From Dryomyza anilis (taxonomy: Eukaryota; Arthropoda; Insecta; Diptera; Dryomyzidae), in NCBI GenBank assembly GCA_951804985.1, contig OX638130.1, forward strand, positions 78,610,583 through 78,674,582: DNA of 64,000 nucleotides, read 5' to 3'. The notes below the pieces were generated by a model. That model had not been told where the DNA came from and made no database searches. It saw only the letters and a program-made list of their open reading frames with translations. The position numbers and the translations under genes are program-made. Positions 28,247-39,866 of the stretch are shown here, one piece after another; positions within the stretch are counted from its first letter, which is position 1, and the number at the start of each line of letters is the position of its first letter.

Positions 28247-28812
28247 CCTTTGCCGATTATGGTTTTATATTTCTTTGTGAAAAGATTACGACGTTTTCTT
28301 TGGACTATATTTAAAATTTTGGAAACCATACTCGTAATACTAAAGTCATAAATAAATCAATCTCTGAAAACGTGCGTTTTATACGAATTTTTGAATGTAA
28401 ATGATCTGTACTGCTACATTTTACCTAGGCCAGCGATTAAATCATATTTATTAGATACATTGGATATCTAAGAAACAATTATTGGGTGTAGCGGATACAA
28501 ACTGATTAGCGGAATTTTTTTATTAACTGAAATTAATTCATGAGTTTATAATTAGTTCCTGTATTAATAAGTCGATGTTAAAATATTTTAACAACAGTTT
28601 TGGAAACTGCATTATATTGGTGCACTTTTCCCAAAAATGTATGAATTTACTCCTTAAACTTTGGGAGATATTCAACTATTCCCATGAAGCCAACTTACGT
28701 GCGCGAACTCTAAACATCAATCTATTTTAGAAAAAAGGCACGTGTGTGTCTTCTTCAACTTTTATGATCCTATGGTGAGCGATCCCGATGACTTTATTTT
28801 TTTTGCATCACC

Positions 28813-28871
<59 letters not shown>
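28247..28871 (+). repeat. Diverged copy of the palindrome family
   Basis: Aligns in the same direction with about 24,950-25,500 (shared AATCAATCTCTGAAAAC, CATTGGATATCTAAGAAAC, ACTTTGGGAGATATTCAAC) but with many differences, so it is an older copy. It ends in an AT tract (28,815-28,870). Confidence 0.8.
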
Positions 28872-28877
<6 letters not shown>

Positions 28878-29154
28878 GAATGAGTAACGATAAAGTCAGC
28901 TCACAAATGAGATTGAACTTTATCACTTTTTTTGATCTGATCTTCTTTTATTGTTTTTTTCTTTTAGAAAATATTGTTTCGTTTTTACTCTAAACATTTT
29001 GATCAATTTTTTATTCTAACATATTGTTTAAACCACTTTTGATCTGAGCGTGTGATATTATAACATTATAACTTACATTCATATACATTTGTTAATGCTC
29101 CTGGGGGAGGGGGGGGGGTTTGAACCCCCAAAACCCCCAGTGCGCACGGCCCTG
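28872..29154 (+). mobile_element. hAT-family element, 3' end only
   Basis: Matches 42,855-43,107, the right end of the complete hAT element, ending in GTGCGCACGGCCCTG. It is joined on the left directly to the AT tract. Short frames over the CCCCC-rich end are not genes. Confidence 0.78.
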
Positions 29155-29209
29155 CCGAATAGACAGACAAGAAAGCATTTTTATTTTCTAAAAAAAAAGT
29201 TTTTGATTA

Positions 29210-31330
29210 TCTATATATATAAAACTCTTGGTCCGTCTGTCAGTCTGTCGGTCTGTCTGCTTGTTCCAGCATCACGTCTAAACCGCTGAACCGATTTAAC
29301 TGAAATTTTGCCACACGATACTAAGGAGTCCGGAGGGTGGCATAGGCTATATATGGGCGGGATTGGACAAAGGGGCGTAGTACCTCCCATACAACCTAAA
29401 CTTTCAAAACGACATAACTCAGCACATACACAATCCAAAAAGATGAAACAAAAAACTAAAATTCACCACACTAAAACTCACCACACTAAAACTCACCACA
29501 CTAAAACTCACCACAATAAAACTCACCACGCTAAAACTCACCACACTAAAAATTCACCATTATACAACTTACCACACCAAAACTCACCACACTAAAACTC
29601 ACCACACCAAAATTCACCACACTAAAACTCACCACACTAAAACTCACCACACTAAAACTCAACACAATAAAGCTCACCACACTAAAACTCACCACACTAA
29701 AAATTCACCACACTAAAATCAACTCACCATACTAAAAACTCACCACACCGAAACTCACCACACTAAAACTCACCACACTAAAACTCACCGCACTAAAATT
29801 CACCACAATAAAACTCACCACACTAAAACTCACTACACTAAAAATTCACCACACTAAAACTCACCACACTAAAAATCACAACACTAAAACTCACCACACT
29901 AAAACTCACCACACTAAAACTCACCACAATAAAACTCACCACGCTAAAACTCACCACACTAAAAATTCACCATTATAAAACTTACCACACCAAAACTCAC
30001 CACACTAAAACTCACCACACCAAAATTCACCACACTAAAACTCACCACACTAAAACTCAACACAATAAAGCTCACCACACTAAAACTCACCACACTAAAA
30101 ATTCACCACACTAAAATCACCACACTAAAACTCACCATACTAAAAACTCACCACACTAAAAATTCACCACACTAAAACTCACCACACTAAAACTCACCAC
30201 ACTAAAACTCAACACAATAAAGCTCACCACACAAAAACTCACCACACTAAAAATTCACCACACTAAAATCACCACACTAAAATCAACTCACCATACTAAA
30301 AACTCACCACACCGAAACTCACCACACTAAAACTCACCACACTAAAACTCACCGCACTAAAATTCACCACAATAAAACTCACCACACTAAAACTCACTAC
30401 ACTAAAAATTCACCACACTAAAACTCACCACACTAAAAATCACAACACTAAAACTCACCACACTAAAACTCACCACATTAAAACTCACCACAATAAAACT
30501 CACCACGCTAAAACTCACCACACTAAAAATTCACCATTATAAAACTTACCACACCAAAACTCACCACACTAAAACTCACCACACCAAAATTCACCACACT
30601 AAAACTCACCACACTAAAACTCAACACAATAAAGCTCACCACACTAAAACTCACCACACTAAAACTCACCACACTAAAACTCACCACAATAAAACTCACC
30701 ACGCTAAAACTCACCACACTAAAAATTCACCATTATAAAACTTACCACACCAAAACTCACCACACTAAAACTCACCACACCAAAATTCACCACACTAAAA
30801 CTCACCACACTAAAACTCACCGCACTAAAATTCACCACAATAAAACTCACCACACTAAAACTCACTACACTAAAAATTCACCACACTAAAACTCACCACA
30901 CTAAAACTCACAACACTAAAAATTCACTAAACTAAAAATTCAACACACTAAAACTCACCAGATTAAAACTAACTACACTAAAACTTCTACTGGGAAAAAC
31001 TCTACGGGGAAGAATTCTACTGGGAAGAGTTCTACCGGGAAGAATTCTACGGTAAAGCGTTCTATGGGGAAGAATTTTACGGCGAAGATTTCTACTGGGA
31101 AGAATTCTACGGGGAAATATTCTACTGTCTGAATTGTCTTTGAGAAAAAGTTGTTTTGGCGGAGAATTATTATTTGGTTACTACATTTATAAAACCAATA
31201 AAAACTTCACCAGCGAAGCACGGGGCCCTGATATAAAAAATAATAATAATGTTTTTTTTATATTAATAAAATCGCTTTATATCTATGAATTCACAAAATC
31301 TTGGCACGAGTCTTGCACGGGTCCAGCTAG
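29210..31330 (+). mobile_element. Helitron, complete non-autonomous copy (2.1 kb)
   Basis: Starts TCTATATATATAAAACTCTT after an A and ends GTCCAGCTAG before a T, with GCACGAGTC just upstream as part of the terminal hairpin. Order inside: GTCTGTC microsatellite, CGATTTAACTGAAATTTTG, CTAAACTTTCAAAACGAC, a 1.5-kb minisatellite, GAATTCTACGGGAA-type repeats and a conserved 3' block. No Rep/Hel domain exists. It sits 56 bp beyond the hAT 3' end. Confidence 0.8.
29458..30985 (+). repeat. Minisatellite with higher-order structure
   Basis: Tandem 14-17-bp units of the form CACCACACTAAAACT (variants CACAATAAAACT, CACCGCACTAAAATT, CATTATAAAACTTAC). Series of variants repeat as blocks: the CATTATA variant heads similar blocks near 29,560, 29,965, 30,535 and 30,730, and the CACCGAAACT series recurs about 560 bp apart (29,748 and 30,310). 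The array therefore grew by duplicating multi-unit blocks. Confidence 0.92.
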
Positions 31331-31638
31331 TATTTAATATAATTGATTTAACTCAAAATATTTAAAATTTTAAACCATATTCAACTTTGAAAAAGCTGAT
31401 TTTAAGTCGATTTTGAATTGTTTTTGAATATGCGTCAGTATTTTCTAAACTATTAACATTTGGTTATCGAAAATCAAAATATTTTCGATATCTTTTTAAC
31501 TACAGAAAAAAGATAAAATTGGAAAAGTCGTATAATTTAAAGAATATTCGTAAAATGTAATCAAAACTAATAAGGGAAAATTAAGTCACATGGACGGGAC
31601 TTAAAGTCGATCGGGCCCGACTATGGAATTCTCTACAC

Positions 31639-32190
31639 CAGTGGTTTCCAACCTTTTTGGTGTCGCGTCCCCTTTTTAAATCCATATGTCTCCTACGACC
31701 CCTTTGAAAGTTATAAAAAATTGAGGGTTGTTGGATTCCATTTCGATGGAAGTAGATTTTGGTCTCCTGATTCTTATTGCGTACTCAGTATTTACCCACC
31801 ACGTCGACAAAAATTGGGTCAAAGTATCAAAAAAGGCCATTTTTGGCACTTTATATCGCAATTTCTCGCACGATTTCGACATGCTACAGATGGAAACTTT
31901 ATACAAACATAAAATATGAATCACGCCCTACGAATAATTGGCAAAAAATATCTGTGCGCAGATATTAGTTTTTGCAAAAAATCAAAAAGGAATTTCTGTT
32001 ACATAAAAAGTGTTTCGAACTTAATTTATCTCATACTTTTTATCTTTGCGATGTTTTCTTGTCAAATTTTTCAAAAAATGTTTCAAACTTTATCATACTG
32101 AATTTTTTTAAAATATTATTTAATGTTTTTATGAAACATTTGATTAAAATGCAGAGAAATACACGCAGAGATATACAATTTCATTGAAAT
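31639..32190 (+). repeat. hAT-like end and dispersed repeat
   Basis: CAGTGGTTTCCAACCTTTTT is a typical hAT terminus. The following 500 bp (CTCCTGATTCTTATTGCGTA, AAAGGCCATTTTTGGCACTT) has a diverged relative at 47,520-47,780. No matching right end is seen. Several overlapping 60-80-codon frames here have no motif and are not called. Confidence 0.55.
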
Positions 32191-32713
32191 TTTGTAGTAG
32201 GGCTAGGTGCAAAAACATACGCATTATTGGGAGACTCCTGGTGTGTATTTGACTCGACAGGCTTACTAGCTAAAAAATGTTTTACACACCCGCTTTTAAC
32301 GAATGCTTCTGAGCGACTGAACTGAAACTTTTAAAATTTGACATAATAAAATGAAAAAATTGGGAAATATATACTGCATATTTGGCATGGAAATATATTT
32401 CGTGACGTATTAGAATTATGTTTCAAAATGAGAAAATTACAAATGAAATTGAAATATTTTATCTATTCAGTACAGTACATATTTAAATCATTTGATAACG
32501 AGGAACATAAATGGAAACCGGATTTGATTTTATATTCGGAATCGGAGCGGTTTGATTTTACGATAACGATAATTTCAGATTAGAAGTGTTTTTAATATTT
32601 TTAATACCTTTACAATTTAATGTTTCATATTGATAATTTCAAATTTTATTTAATTCAATTTTTGTTTTTAAATTATTTAAAAATCTAATATAAATGTGGG
32701 ATTTTTATTTGTA
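32191..32713. other. AT-rich, nothing recognised
   Basis: No gene, terminal repeat or match elsewhere in the window was noticed. Confidence 0.4.
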
Positions 32714-33060
32714 GTAGTGTCGGTAACTTGACTGGTTAGTGTGTTGGACTACGAGCGAAAATTCTCTGGTGCGTTCGCCTATGAGCCAAAAGATCTCATG
32801 TTCAATCCCCAGCGACTATCAACATCTTATCATAGAAAACATATTTTTATGCGACGCTACCTTTCGGCAGTCAATGGCAACCTACGAGAATAAACACTGC
32901 CTATGAAAAGCTTTCACCTGCCGGTGGGATTCGGAATTAAACTGTAGGTTCCACCACTTTGAGTATAAATATAATACGCACAGCTCAAATGGTGAGAGAG
33001 CTTGGCCTAAGTTCTATAGAGGACTGTAGAGGCAAAATATTATTATATTATTATTTATTA
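32714..33060 (+). mobile_element. tRNA-derived SINE, full-length copy
   Basis: Head with a degraded box A (AACTTGACTGGTTAGTG) and box B-like TGTTCAATCCC, then a tRNA-unrelated body (GACGCTACCTTTCGGCAG, AGCTTTCACC, CACCACTTTGAGTATAAATA) and a TTA-type tail (33,035-33,060). It provides the uninterrupted reference for the split copy at 6,556/13,821. The small frame at 32,959 is not a gene. Confidence 0.8.
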
Positions 33061-33550
33061 GTATATCTAAATTTTAAAGTTATTAATTATGCTGAACATC
33101 CTCAGAAAATTATTTACATATCAAAAATTTACATCTTATATTCCCTAATTTAAAAAAAATGATATAAAAGTTTAAAATAAACTATTAAATAATCTAGAAA
33201 CTTATACCATGCCTATTTTTAAAACATATATGCAGATTTGTAAGGCTAATATATCATAGATTTGTTTTCAATAATTTTTGACCAAAATTTCTACTATAAA
33301 ATATTTAAAAATGTGTTCGGATTACGCCCATTTTTGGAACACATATTTTAGGTAAATTCTAACAATACGTTATAAATTTTATAACTATCTCTTGAATAAT
33401 TTTCGCGTTAATGGTTCCCAAAGAGTTATAAAGAAGTGACTTGTATGGGAGGTGTACAATGATCGATTTTGATGATTTTTGAACTCAGAACCGCTTTTTG
33501 GCTAAAACAATCTGAAACGAAATTTCAACGTATTCTGACGAATATTTTTC
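33061..33550. other. AT-rich, nothing recognised
   Basis: No gene. The last part may belong to the DINE-like fragment that follows, whose inner boundary is unclear. Confidence 0.35.
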
Positions 33551-33554
33551 AAGT

Positions 33555-33672
33555 TACAGTGTATCCGGTCAGACAGCAAGACAGACAAACGGACATGGCA
33601 TAACGGTCTCGGGTAGTGGTGCTGATCAAGAATATCCAGAATATACCATGTACCTCTTAGGTGTAGGGTATA
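33555..33672 (-). mobile_element. DINE-1/INE-1-like fragment
   Basis: On the minus strand: TATACCCTACACCTAAGAGG, ATATTCTTGATCAGCACCAC, then CATGTCCGTTTGTCTGTC. This is the 5' end of the family at 18,484, diverged and without its 3' part. Confidence 0.65.
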
Positions 33673-34037
33673 AAAAGGCGAATATTGAATCCAAAAAGCG
33701 TTATATTTTAAAAGGCGCTAACTTAAAAAAACAATTAATTTATAGAATATTGATTATGGTACTACGCCATTTTATATAAAAGAATAATTGCAAAAGATAA
33801 AAGGTTTCAATAAAATGCGCAAAAATTACAAAATATTTACAAAATGGCGTAATATATAAAAAAACAAATTTACAAATTTATAATACAAATGGGCTTAAAA
33901 TAGAGATAAAATTGCATAATATACAGAATATTTGCACCAAATATAAAGACAGGCGCATTTTTTACAAAAGCGAAAATATACAAAATGTTCATAAAACGTG
34001 CAAAAAAAAGTGTGTGGAGAGGGTAGTTCAACCCTAT
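33673..34037. other. AT-rich, small inverted repeat, no gene
   Basis: ACTACGCCATTTTATATAA (about 33,761) faces ACAAAATGGCGTAATATAT (about 33,840), a possible tiny MITE of about 100 bp. A 62-codon frame at 33,912 shows nothing recognisable. Confidence 0.35.
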
Positions 34038-34310
34038 CGGGTGTTTTATTTAACCATAATATATAATTCATTGTGTTATTCTATGATTCATAAAAAATAA
34101 GAAAACACAATATAAACTGTCTAATTTTGCACCCAGTTAAAAAATGTATTATCTGTTTTGCAATGGTAAAAACTTTGCTTAAATTAAAAATTAGCAAAAT
34201 TTTACTTTGCGAATACTTTTCTTTGAATTTAGTTACGGATAACCCTCTCTATTATAATTTATAATTGCTACCAATCGGAATTATTGACATGGTTAAATCA
34301 AACACCCTGT
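34038..34310. mobile_element. Small Tc1/mariner-like MITE
   Basis: The left CGGGTGTTTTATTTAACCAT and the right end, whose reverse complement is CAGGGTGTTTGATTTAACCA, are imperfect inverted repeats. CAGGGTGT ends are common in Tc1/mariner-type elements. It lies 45 bp beyond the donor site of the SLC6 first exon, inside its intron. Confidence 0.55.
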
Positions 34311-34354
34311 GTACTTTTATTTTGTATGAATATAATAAAATAAATTAATTTCAC

Positions 34355-34574
34355 CAATTAAGAAAAGCACTACGATGTAAGGAATGAGAAAAGCTCCGCC
34401 GCCATTCTCATATGCAGTAAATGGAAAGCGCCAAATATTTCCTAAGCCTACTGACACTGATATACAGGACATAAGAAATTCCAAGCCACTGGCCCAATTC
34501 TGTCGTTCATTCTCCTTGGTTTCTTTTCCTTCATTGCCAGTCTCCACTTCCTGATGTTCCAATGTTAAATTCAT
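34355..34574 (-). CDS. SLC6 transporter, first coding exon
   Basis: The 73-residue exon starts with ATG at 34,574. After a charged cytoplasmic N-terminus of about 25 residues comes the SLC6 hallmark: [10 protein letters not shown], then [20 protein letters not shown] (TM1, with the unwound Na+/substrate-binding GLGNIWRFP) and [16 protein letters not shown] (start of TM2). The exon ends in ATTG before GTGAAA (donor at 34,354), splitting a Gly codon, after which the open frame drifts into non-SLC6 sequence. SLC6 proteins import amino acids or neurotransmitters with Na+ and Cl-; the sequence fits the insect nutrient amino-acid branch. No second exon was found between here and position 1, so its intron is at least 28 kb or the exon is orphaned. 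It is downstream, on the same strand, of the C-terminal exons at 62-63 kb and so cannot be their first exon in the present order. Confidence 0.85.
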
Positions 34575-34721
34575 TTTTCCAGTCCAGTCTTATTTAAATT
34601 CTGGATTGTCTTTGGTTTTATTTTTCATTTATTTTGTTAGTCTTATTTTGTTTGGAATATTTTGCAGTTATCACTAGCCACTATTCCTGCACTGACAACG
34701 ACAAATATGCTTGATTAAAGA

Positions 34722-35129
34722 TTGCTTTCATCTTATTCTAACGGTTCTCAACAATCAACTAAAAAAAGCTTTGATGCCAGTGTCGAGGAACATTTTGCAT
34801 TCGACGTACTGGCGGTGGCGTACATAATTTTATTTGATTGTTCAAATAAGCATTTATCTGATAAGCATTTCCAGACAGATTTTTTCAATACACTTAGCTT
34901 ATTTTTTACTATTTTGGTTTATTTTAGCACATTTATTACACCATATTTAGATACGCTTGGTCATATTTATGCCATATACCTGATGTTCTTTGATGTCACT
35001 GCCTCAATAAATTTATTTAGTCTGGCAATTGTTTTAACATGCGCTCAATTAAAAGCTTTAGAATGCCAATTAATAAACATTTGTTCGGTGCACAGTGTTG
35101 TGTCAGCTGATGCTATCGATCTAAAGTAG
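34722..35129 (+). CDS. Possible insect chemoreceptor fragment (unassigned)
   Basis: 135 open codons on the plus strand, divergent from the SLC6 exon 148 bp away. The protein is hydrophobic with two or three likely membrane segments (about residues 45-75 and 80-110) and ends with TCAQLKALECQLINI. A hydrophobic segment followed by C-x-QL-x-x-L-x-x-x-L resembles the region before TM5 of insect odorant receptors. It is too short for a receptor (about 380-400 residues). GTAGGG at the end could be a splice donor, or this could be a relic. If the resemblance is chance, this is just a non-coding open frame. Confidence 0.3.
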   Translation: MLSSYSNGSQQSTKKSFDASVEEHFAFDVLAVAYIILFDCSNKHLSDKHFQTDFFNTLSLFFTILVYFSTFITPYLDTLGHIYAIYLMFFDVTASINLFSLAIVLTCAQLKALECQLINICSVHSVVSADAIDLK

Positions 35130-37129
35130 GGTTGCCTAATGATCGACAGCGCTGATACTTTGAATACCTGACGAGTTGTTTTAATGGGCAAAGTGAGTGG
35201 GCACTTTGATCGCGCTCAGAGAAATATTGTAAACAATGTGACCAGATACTGTATTACAAATATGCTTTTACTCCCAAAAAATGAAATAGAATTCCCAATA
35301 TCAATAAAGCCAGATATATATATTTTTTATACATTTTTTTATGTTTTTTTTTTTTTTAAATTAAATCTGTGTGGGCAAAAACAGAAATTATTTAGAATTT
35401 GGGGTAAATATTTTTTATAAATTTTTAAGTGTTTTTTATTTAATTAAATCTGTATGGGCAAAAACAGAATTTATTTAGAATTTGGTGTAAAAAAAATGTT
35501 TTTTATGGCACAAATATTTCGTTTTGTACCAAAATAATATGATATTAATGCAAGTAAAATCCGTTCGCGTGCATCACTTATTGCAAGGTCGCAAAAGTTA
35601 TAGTGGTTTTAAGTTGGGAAATTTAAAAATTAATCTCAATAACACGGTTTTCTCTTAATATCGGAGGACATTATAAATATTTATAAAGTGTATGAAAAGT
35701 TACCAATAAAAGTTAAAATTTATAATTAATTTCTAATACTTACTGATTTAAAGACTCAGAAAAAATACCATAAAATTAATAGTTTTTTAATAATGAAATT
35801 AGTCAATGGGAACTGTTAGTTCAGCTGTTATTTGAATCGAAAAATTCCATTAAAAAATACAAAATCATATAAAATTATTTTGGAGTTTGTATGGAAATAT
35901 TTCTTTATAATATTAAATCAATAACTATCCTATTGAAAATTTTTAATGGGTTCTTATGAGATTTTTTTCTGAGTGCATTACAACTATTTTTTTTTATTAA
36001 TAACTTAATTTTAATTTCAGAATTCAATGAAATTTGAAAATATGGTCAAATAACATAAAATTAAGATATTGACCAAATTAAATATTTATAAATGTTGTGG
36101 TTTCAGAGATTTTGTGCTTGCCGTTAAATTACCACTCTAATTAAAATCTTAAATAATAGATAAAATGTCAATCTTCAACATAAATTCATTTACAAATTTT
36201 AAAAAGGTAGCTTATTGATACATGTACTTTTGAAATATACTTTCATTAAAACTGACCACTATTAAAGAAACATGGCATGAAAATTGTAAACCATCTTTTT
36301 TGAAATTTTATTATCTTTAAAATGAGACCTTTGTTTCACTAATCTTATATTAAGTTTAATTGATTAACACCACTATTGTGTTATTTATACAGTTTTTTCA
36401 AATTTTAAAGCACCAAATCTCTGAAATCACACGACCTGGGAAGCTGAAATTTGGCAAATATCTGAATTTTATATTGCTGCTAATCACTCGGTTTATTTGA
36501 TATGGAATGACTCGTCCGAATTTTTTATTACTTTTAAATACAAATTAAAAATCAGTTCTCTTTTGGCTTCCATGGCGACATTGCTCTCGAAAATGTCTAT
36601 AAATATTTTATTGTCCAATTTCCCTAATTACTATATTAATGTTTAAAATAATGTCATACTCAAACATTTTGTAAATGGATATTTCGCTGAACAGAATCGA
36701 AGTGAAAATTACTCACAATTATTATGAATCAAACTGTAGAGCTTCTATATAAAATAAAATATCCCAGTTTTTCTGGAACAATTCGTTTAAAATTTTAAAA
36801 TGCGTTTTTATTTTTTACTAATATCACTCATACGACCAGTTTTCCATCGGATTAAATTATTTCATTTTTTTATGAAAATGATCACAGTGTTGGTATTTAC
36901 AATGTTAATGTTATAAAATGTTTTTTTTGCAGGTAATTAATTTAATTCAATTTATTCTACATTTAGAAATCTGGTAAGTCCAGACGAAAAAAGGTCTTGG
37001 ACTGCATTAGCAAACGTAGTTCAAATATTTCTTCGCAACAAAAGAATTTGTTGCTGAGCTAAGTTTTTGTAAATGCAAAAGTATATCTTTTTAAAGTGTG
37101 GATACAATCAGGCCCCTTTTTCCCTTTTT
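35130..37129. other. AT-rich intergenic or intronic DNA with old repeats
   Basis: No gene is supported. ATTTGAAAATATGGTCAAAT (about 36,029) and the block at 36,400-36,490 are diverged, oppositely oriented fragments of the hAT family at 40,380-40,520. TCTGTGTGGGCAAAAACAGA (about 35,366) is repeated at about 35,447, a local tandem duplication. Confidence 0.5.
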
Positions 37130-37650
37130 AGTGCATGCCAACGTCGCCATTTTTTCCCGCCCACGTGCCACGCCACGTGACGATTGAAGTTTTAAATATG
37201 AACATTTGATTTGATTTTTATAACTCTACCCTTAGTATGTCAGGAGTTATATAAATTTTAATGTTTTGATTATATGGATGTGACACGCCCAATCCCGCCC
37301 ACATTATACGTGAAGATTGGAGTTTTAAATATGTAAATTTGAAATACTCTTAGTATTTCAGGAATTATAGCTATTTTAATGTTTTAGTTATATGCTAGGT
37401 GTAATGCCCCGTGGTCCAATCCCGCCCACATTTGGGAAAACGATACACAACCACAATATACATCAGTGGGCCAAATTTCATGAATGCGGCTATCTCAAGT
37501 ACACAGATAATTGCAATTAAAAGTTCAGGCTTGTCACGCCCATTTTTGTATCTTAGGGGGCGAATTTCAAAAAAATCACGCCCACGTTGGGTGATGAACC
37601 CCCTGTCCAAATTACATGTTACTAGGTCTAGGCGTTTGGTCTGGGCGTTG
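37130..37650 (-). repeat. Dispersed repeat with tandem CGCCCAC units
   Basis: Three units of roughly 110-130 bp share AGTTTTAAATATG, TCAGGAGTTAT, TTTTAATGTTTTG and a CGCCCACAT block. The right part matches 13,990-14,280. Two frames over this repeat were dismissed because the second copy breaks them. Confidence 0.65.
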
Positions 37651-39023
37651 ATCGATCAGTCAGTCAATAATATATTAGGAAATAACAGTAAACTACTGTT
37701 ACAACACATCTTTTTTAAATAAAAATTATTTTTTTACAGTTGAAATTCAACCAAAATGCATTTATCTCAAAAAGGAAAAAAATCATGGAACTGGTAATAC
37801 CATTGTCCAAATGAGTAGAATCTCTAGTAATTTTAATATTTTAAAATAAAAATAAATAAATATTATTAAATATGTTTTTCAGGTGATTTCACAAATTCCT
37901 TTTTCTCAATTTTTAACTTTATTCAAGATATTCGATATTGAAGATGTCTTAAAATCATAACATTCCATGATTTGTTCGTGGGTTATAACTATTTTATTTT
38001 TTATTCAATGCTTGTTAATTTTTTTTTTTTTTCATAAACAAAGTTTTTTGTAAAATGCAGTGAAAAATGCAAAAATCATAAATTGCATTTTTTCCAAAAA
38101 CGTTAAGTATAGGAAAAAACTAAAAACGCAGTTGGAATCAGCACTCTAAAATTATGATGAAATGATATAAATTAAGATAGGTAGGAACAAAAGTGCTCAT
38201 TAGACTGATTCAAAAACCAAAAATCTTAACATGTTTCACTCCGCGTCGACTTTCTGAAACTATGACCTCTAATAATGAAAAGAAGTTTTAAAACCCAAAA
38301 AAAGTGATCCTGTGGTGTTGCGCAAAGAGCTTAAAGGACATTTTTGAACTTTTAGCGACTATTTTCAATAACATTATTATTACTCCAAGTGTAAAAAGAT
38401 ATCACTCATTGTTTTCTTGTATTTAATTTAAAATCTATTACTGAAATTATGATTTTTTAAATTATAAATTTTTAGTTAACCGTTACAGTTTCATGGCTTG
38501 GCAAACACGTAAAATGTAGACTTTTTTTATATTACAGTAATTTTAACGGTCGAAATTTTTCTAATTTTATTCTAACAGGTTTTGGATAACATTTTTGTAT
38601 TATTGAACATACAATTATCTTTAAAATGATATGTCACTGTTATATTTTTATATATCGTTTTATTAGTACATAGTAAAATCCTGCACTCCTGCCTAAAACA
38701 CTCTCAACCCAAAAGTTGATGCACACCCCAAATTATTCAAGAAAATGTTTCTGATATCCTTCCCGAGTATTTTAAGATCAAAATAAATTAAAATTATTTT
38801 TCTCAATTTATTGTGTTGAGACAAGCGTCGAGAAACGTTATTTAAAAAGTTGTGAAATATAGCCTTCTCAATCAAAACGCCTTTTTGCTATCCATCCTAT
38901 TTTTAAAATTATATTCCAAGATACAACAAACTTAAACTCAACACAGATTACAAACTTATAAGAATCTTGGTATTCAATTCGAAATACAGTAACATTTCAA
39001 GCTAAGCAATACCCTTGAATTCT
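37651..39023. other. AT-rich, nothing recognised
   Basis: No gene or element end is identified. A 60-codon minus frame at 38,693-38,875 has no recognisable motif. Confidence 0.4.
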
Positions 39024-39866
39024 ACACAGAAAAAAAGTTCATACTATTAATAAATTTGTTCATCAATTTAATGAATTTTTCATTACGACTCAACCAATGA
39101 CCAAATTCATCCCATTTATGAATAGTTCATAAAACCGTAATGAACAAGTTCATAATATTGATGAACGCATTCATAATATTTATGAAAAAGTTCAAGGTAT
39201 TTATGAACCTTTAAATATTTAAAAATAAAAAAAATCTATTTGTTTTTGTTTTCTTATATTATTATTTTTTTTATTATAATACTTTTTTTGTTTTATTTTA
39301 TTATTCTATTTTTTTTTAACTACTTAAATTATATATCTACTCTTGCTGTTGCTGCCTATTGCTGCTGTTTATTCTTGATCGATGTTAGATACCTGCGGCG
39401 CATGTTTCTTTGTAGTGGTAAACAACAAAGGAAATGATTTGCCCCATAAGTACGAAATGACATACGAATAAAAAATATTATCGACGCGTCGCGACGAGTA
39501 GTGAAAAATTTCACTGCCCGTCATAAAGAGTTTCCAGGGTTCTCACTTTCCCGCAGTGTAAAAGTAGCAACTCATGATTAAAAAGGTACTAGAAATGAGC
39601 AAAATGTAGCAGAATTTGTTTTTTTACCCAAATGGAGAGTAAATTGTTTAGTAATTTCTAAAATGGAGCAAAATGTTAATTCGCGATTTAATTGGTATGC
39701 TGCACTTAAAAAATGTATTTGAAATGAAATATGTAGTTTTTTCTTCATTATTTTGAATTGTAATTTTGGACAACTGTACGTACCTCAGATCAGATAAAAA
39801 TTTACCAATACATTTCTAGATATCCTTACACTTAGGCCACAAGACATGAAAATTCGTCAATGTAGT

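Noticed and set aside
31676..32187. Six overlapping 60-80-codon frames
   Set aside because: None is preserved in the related repeat at 47,385-47,780 and none has a recognisable domain.
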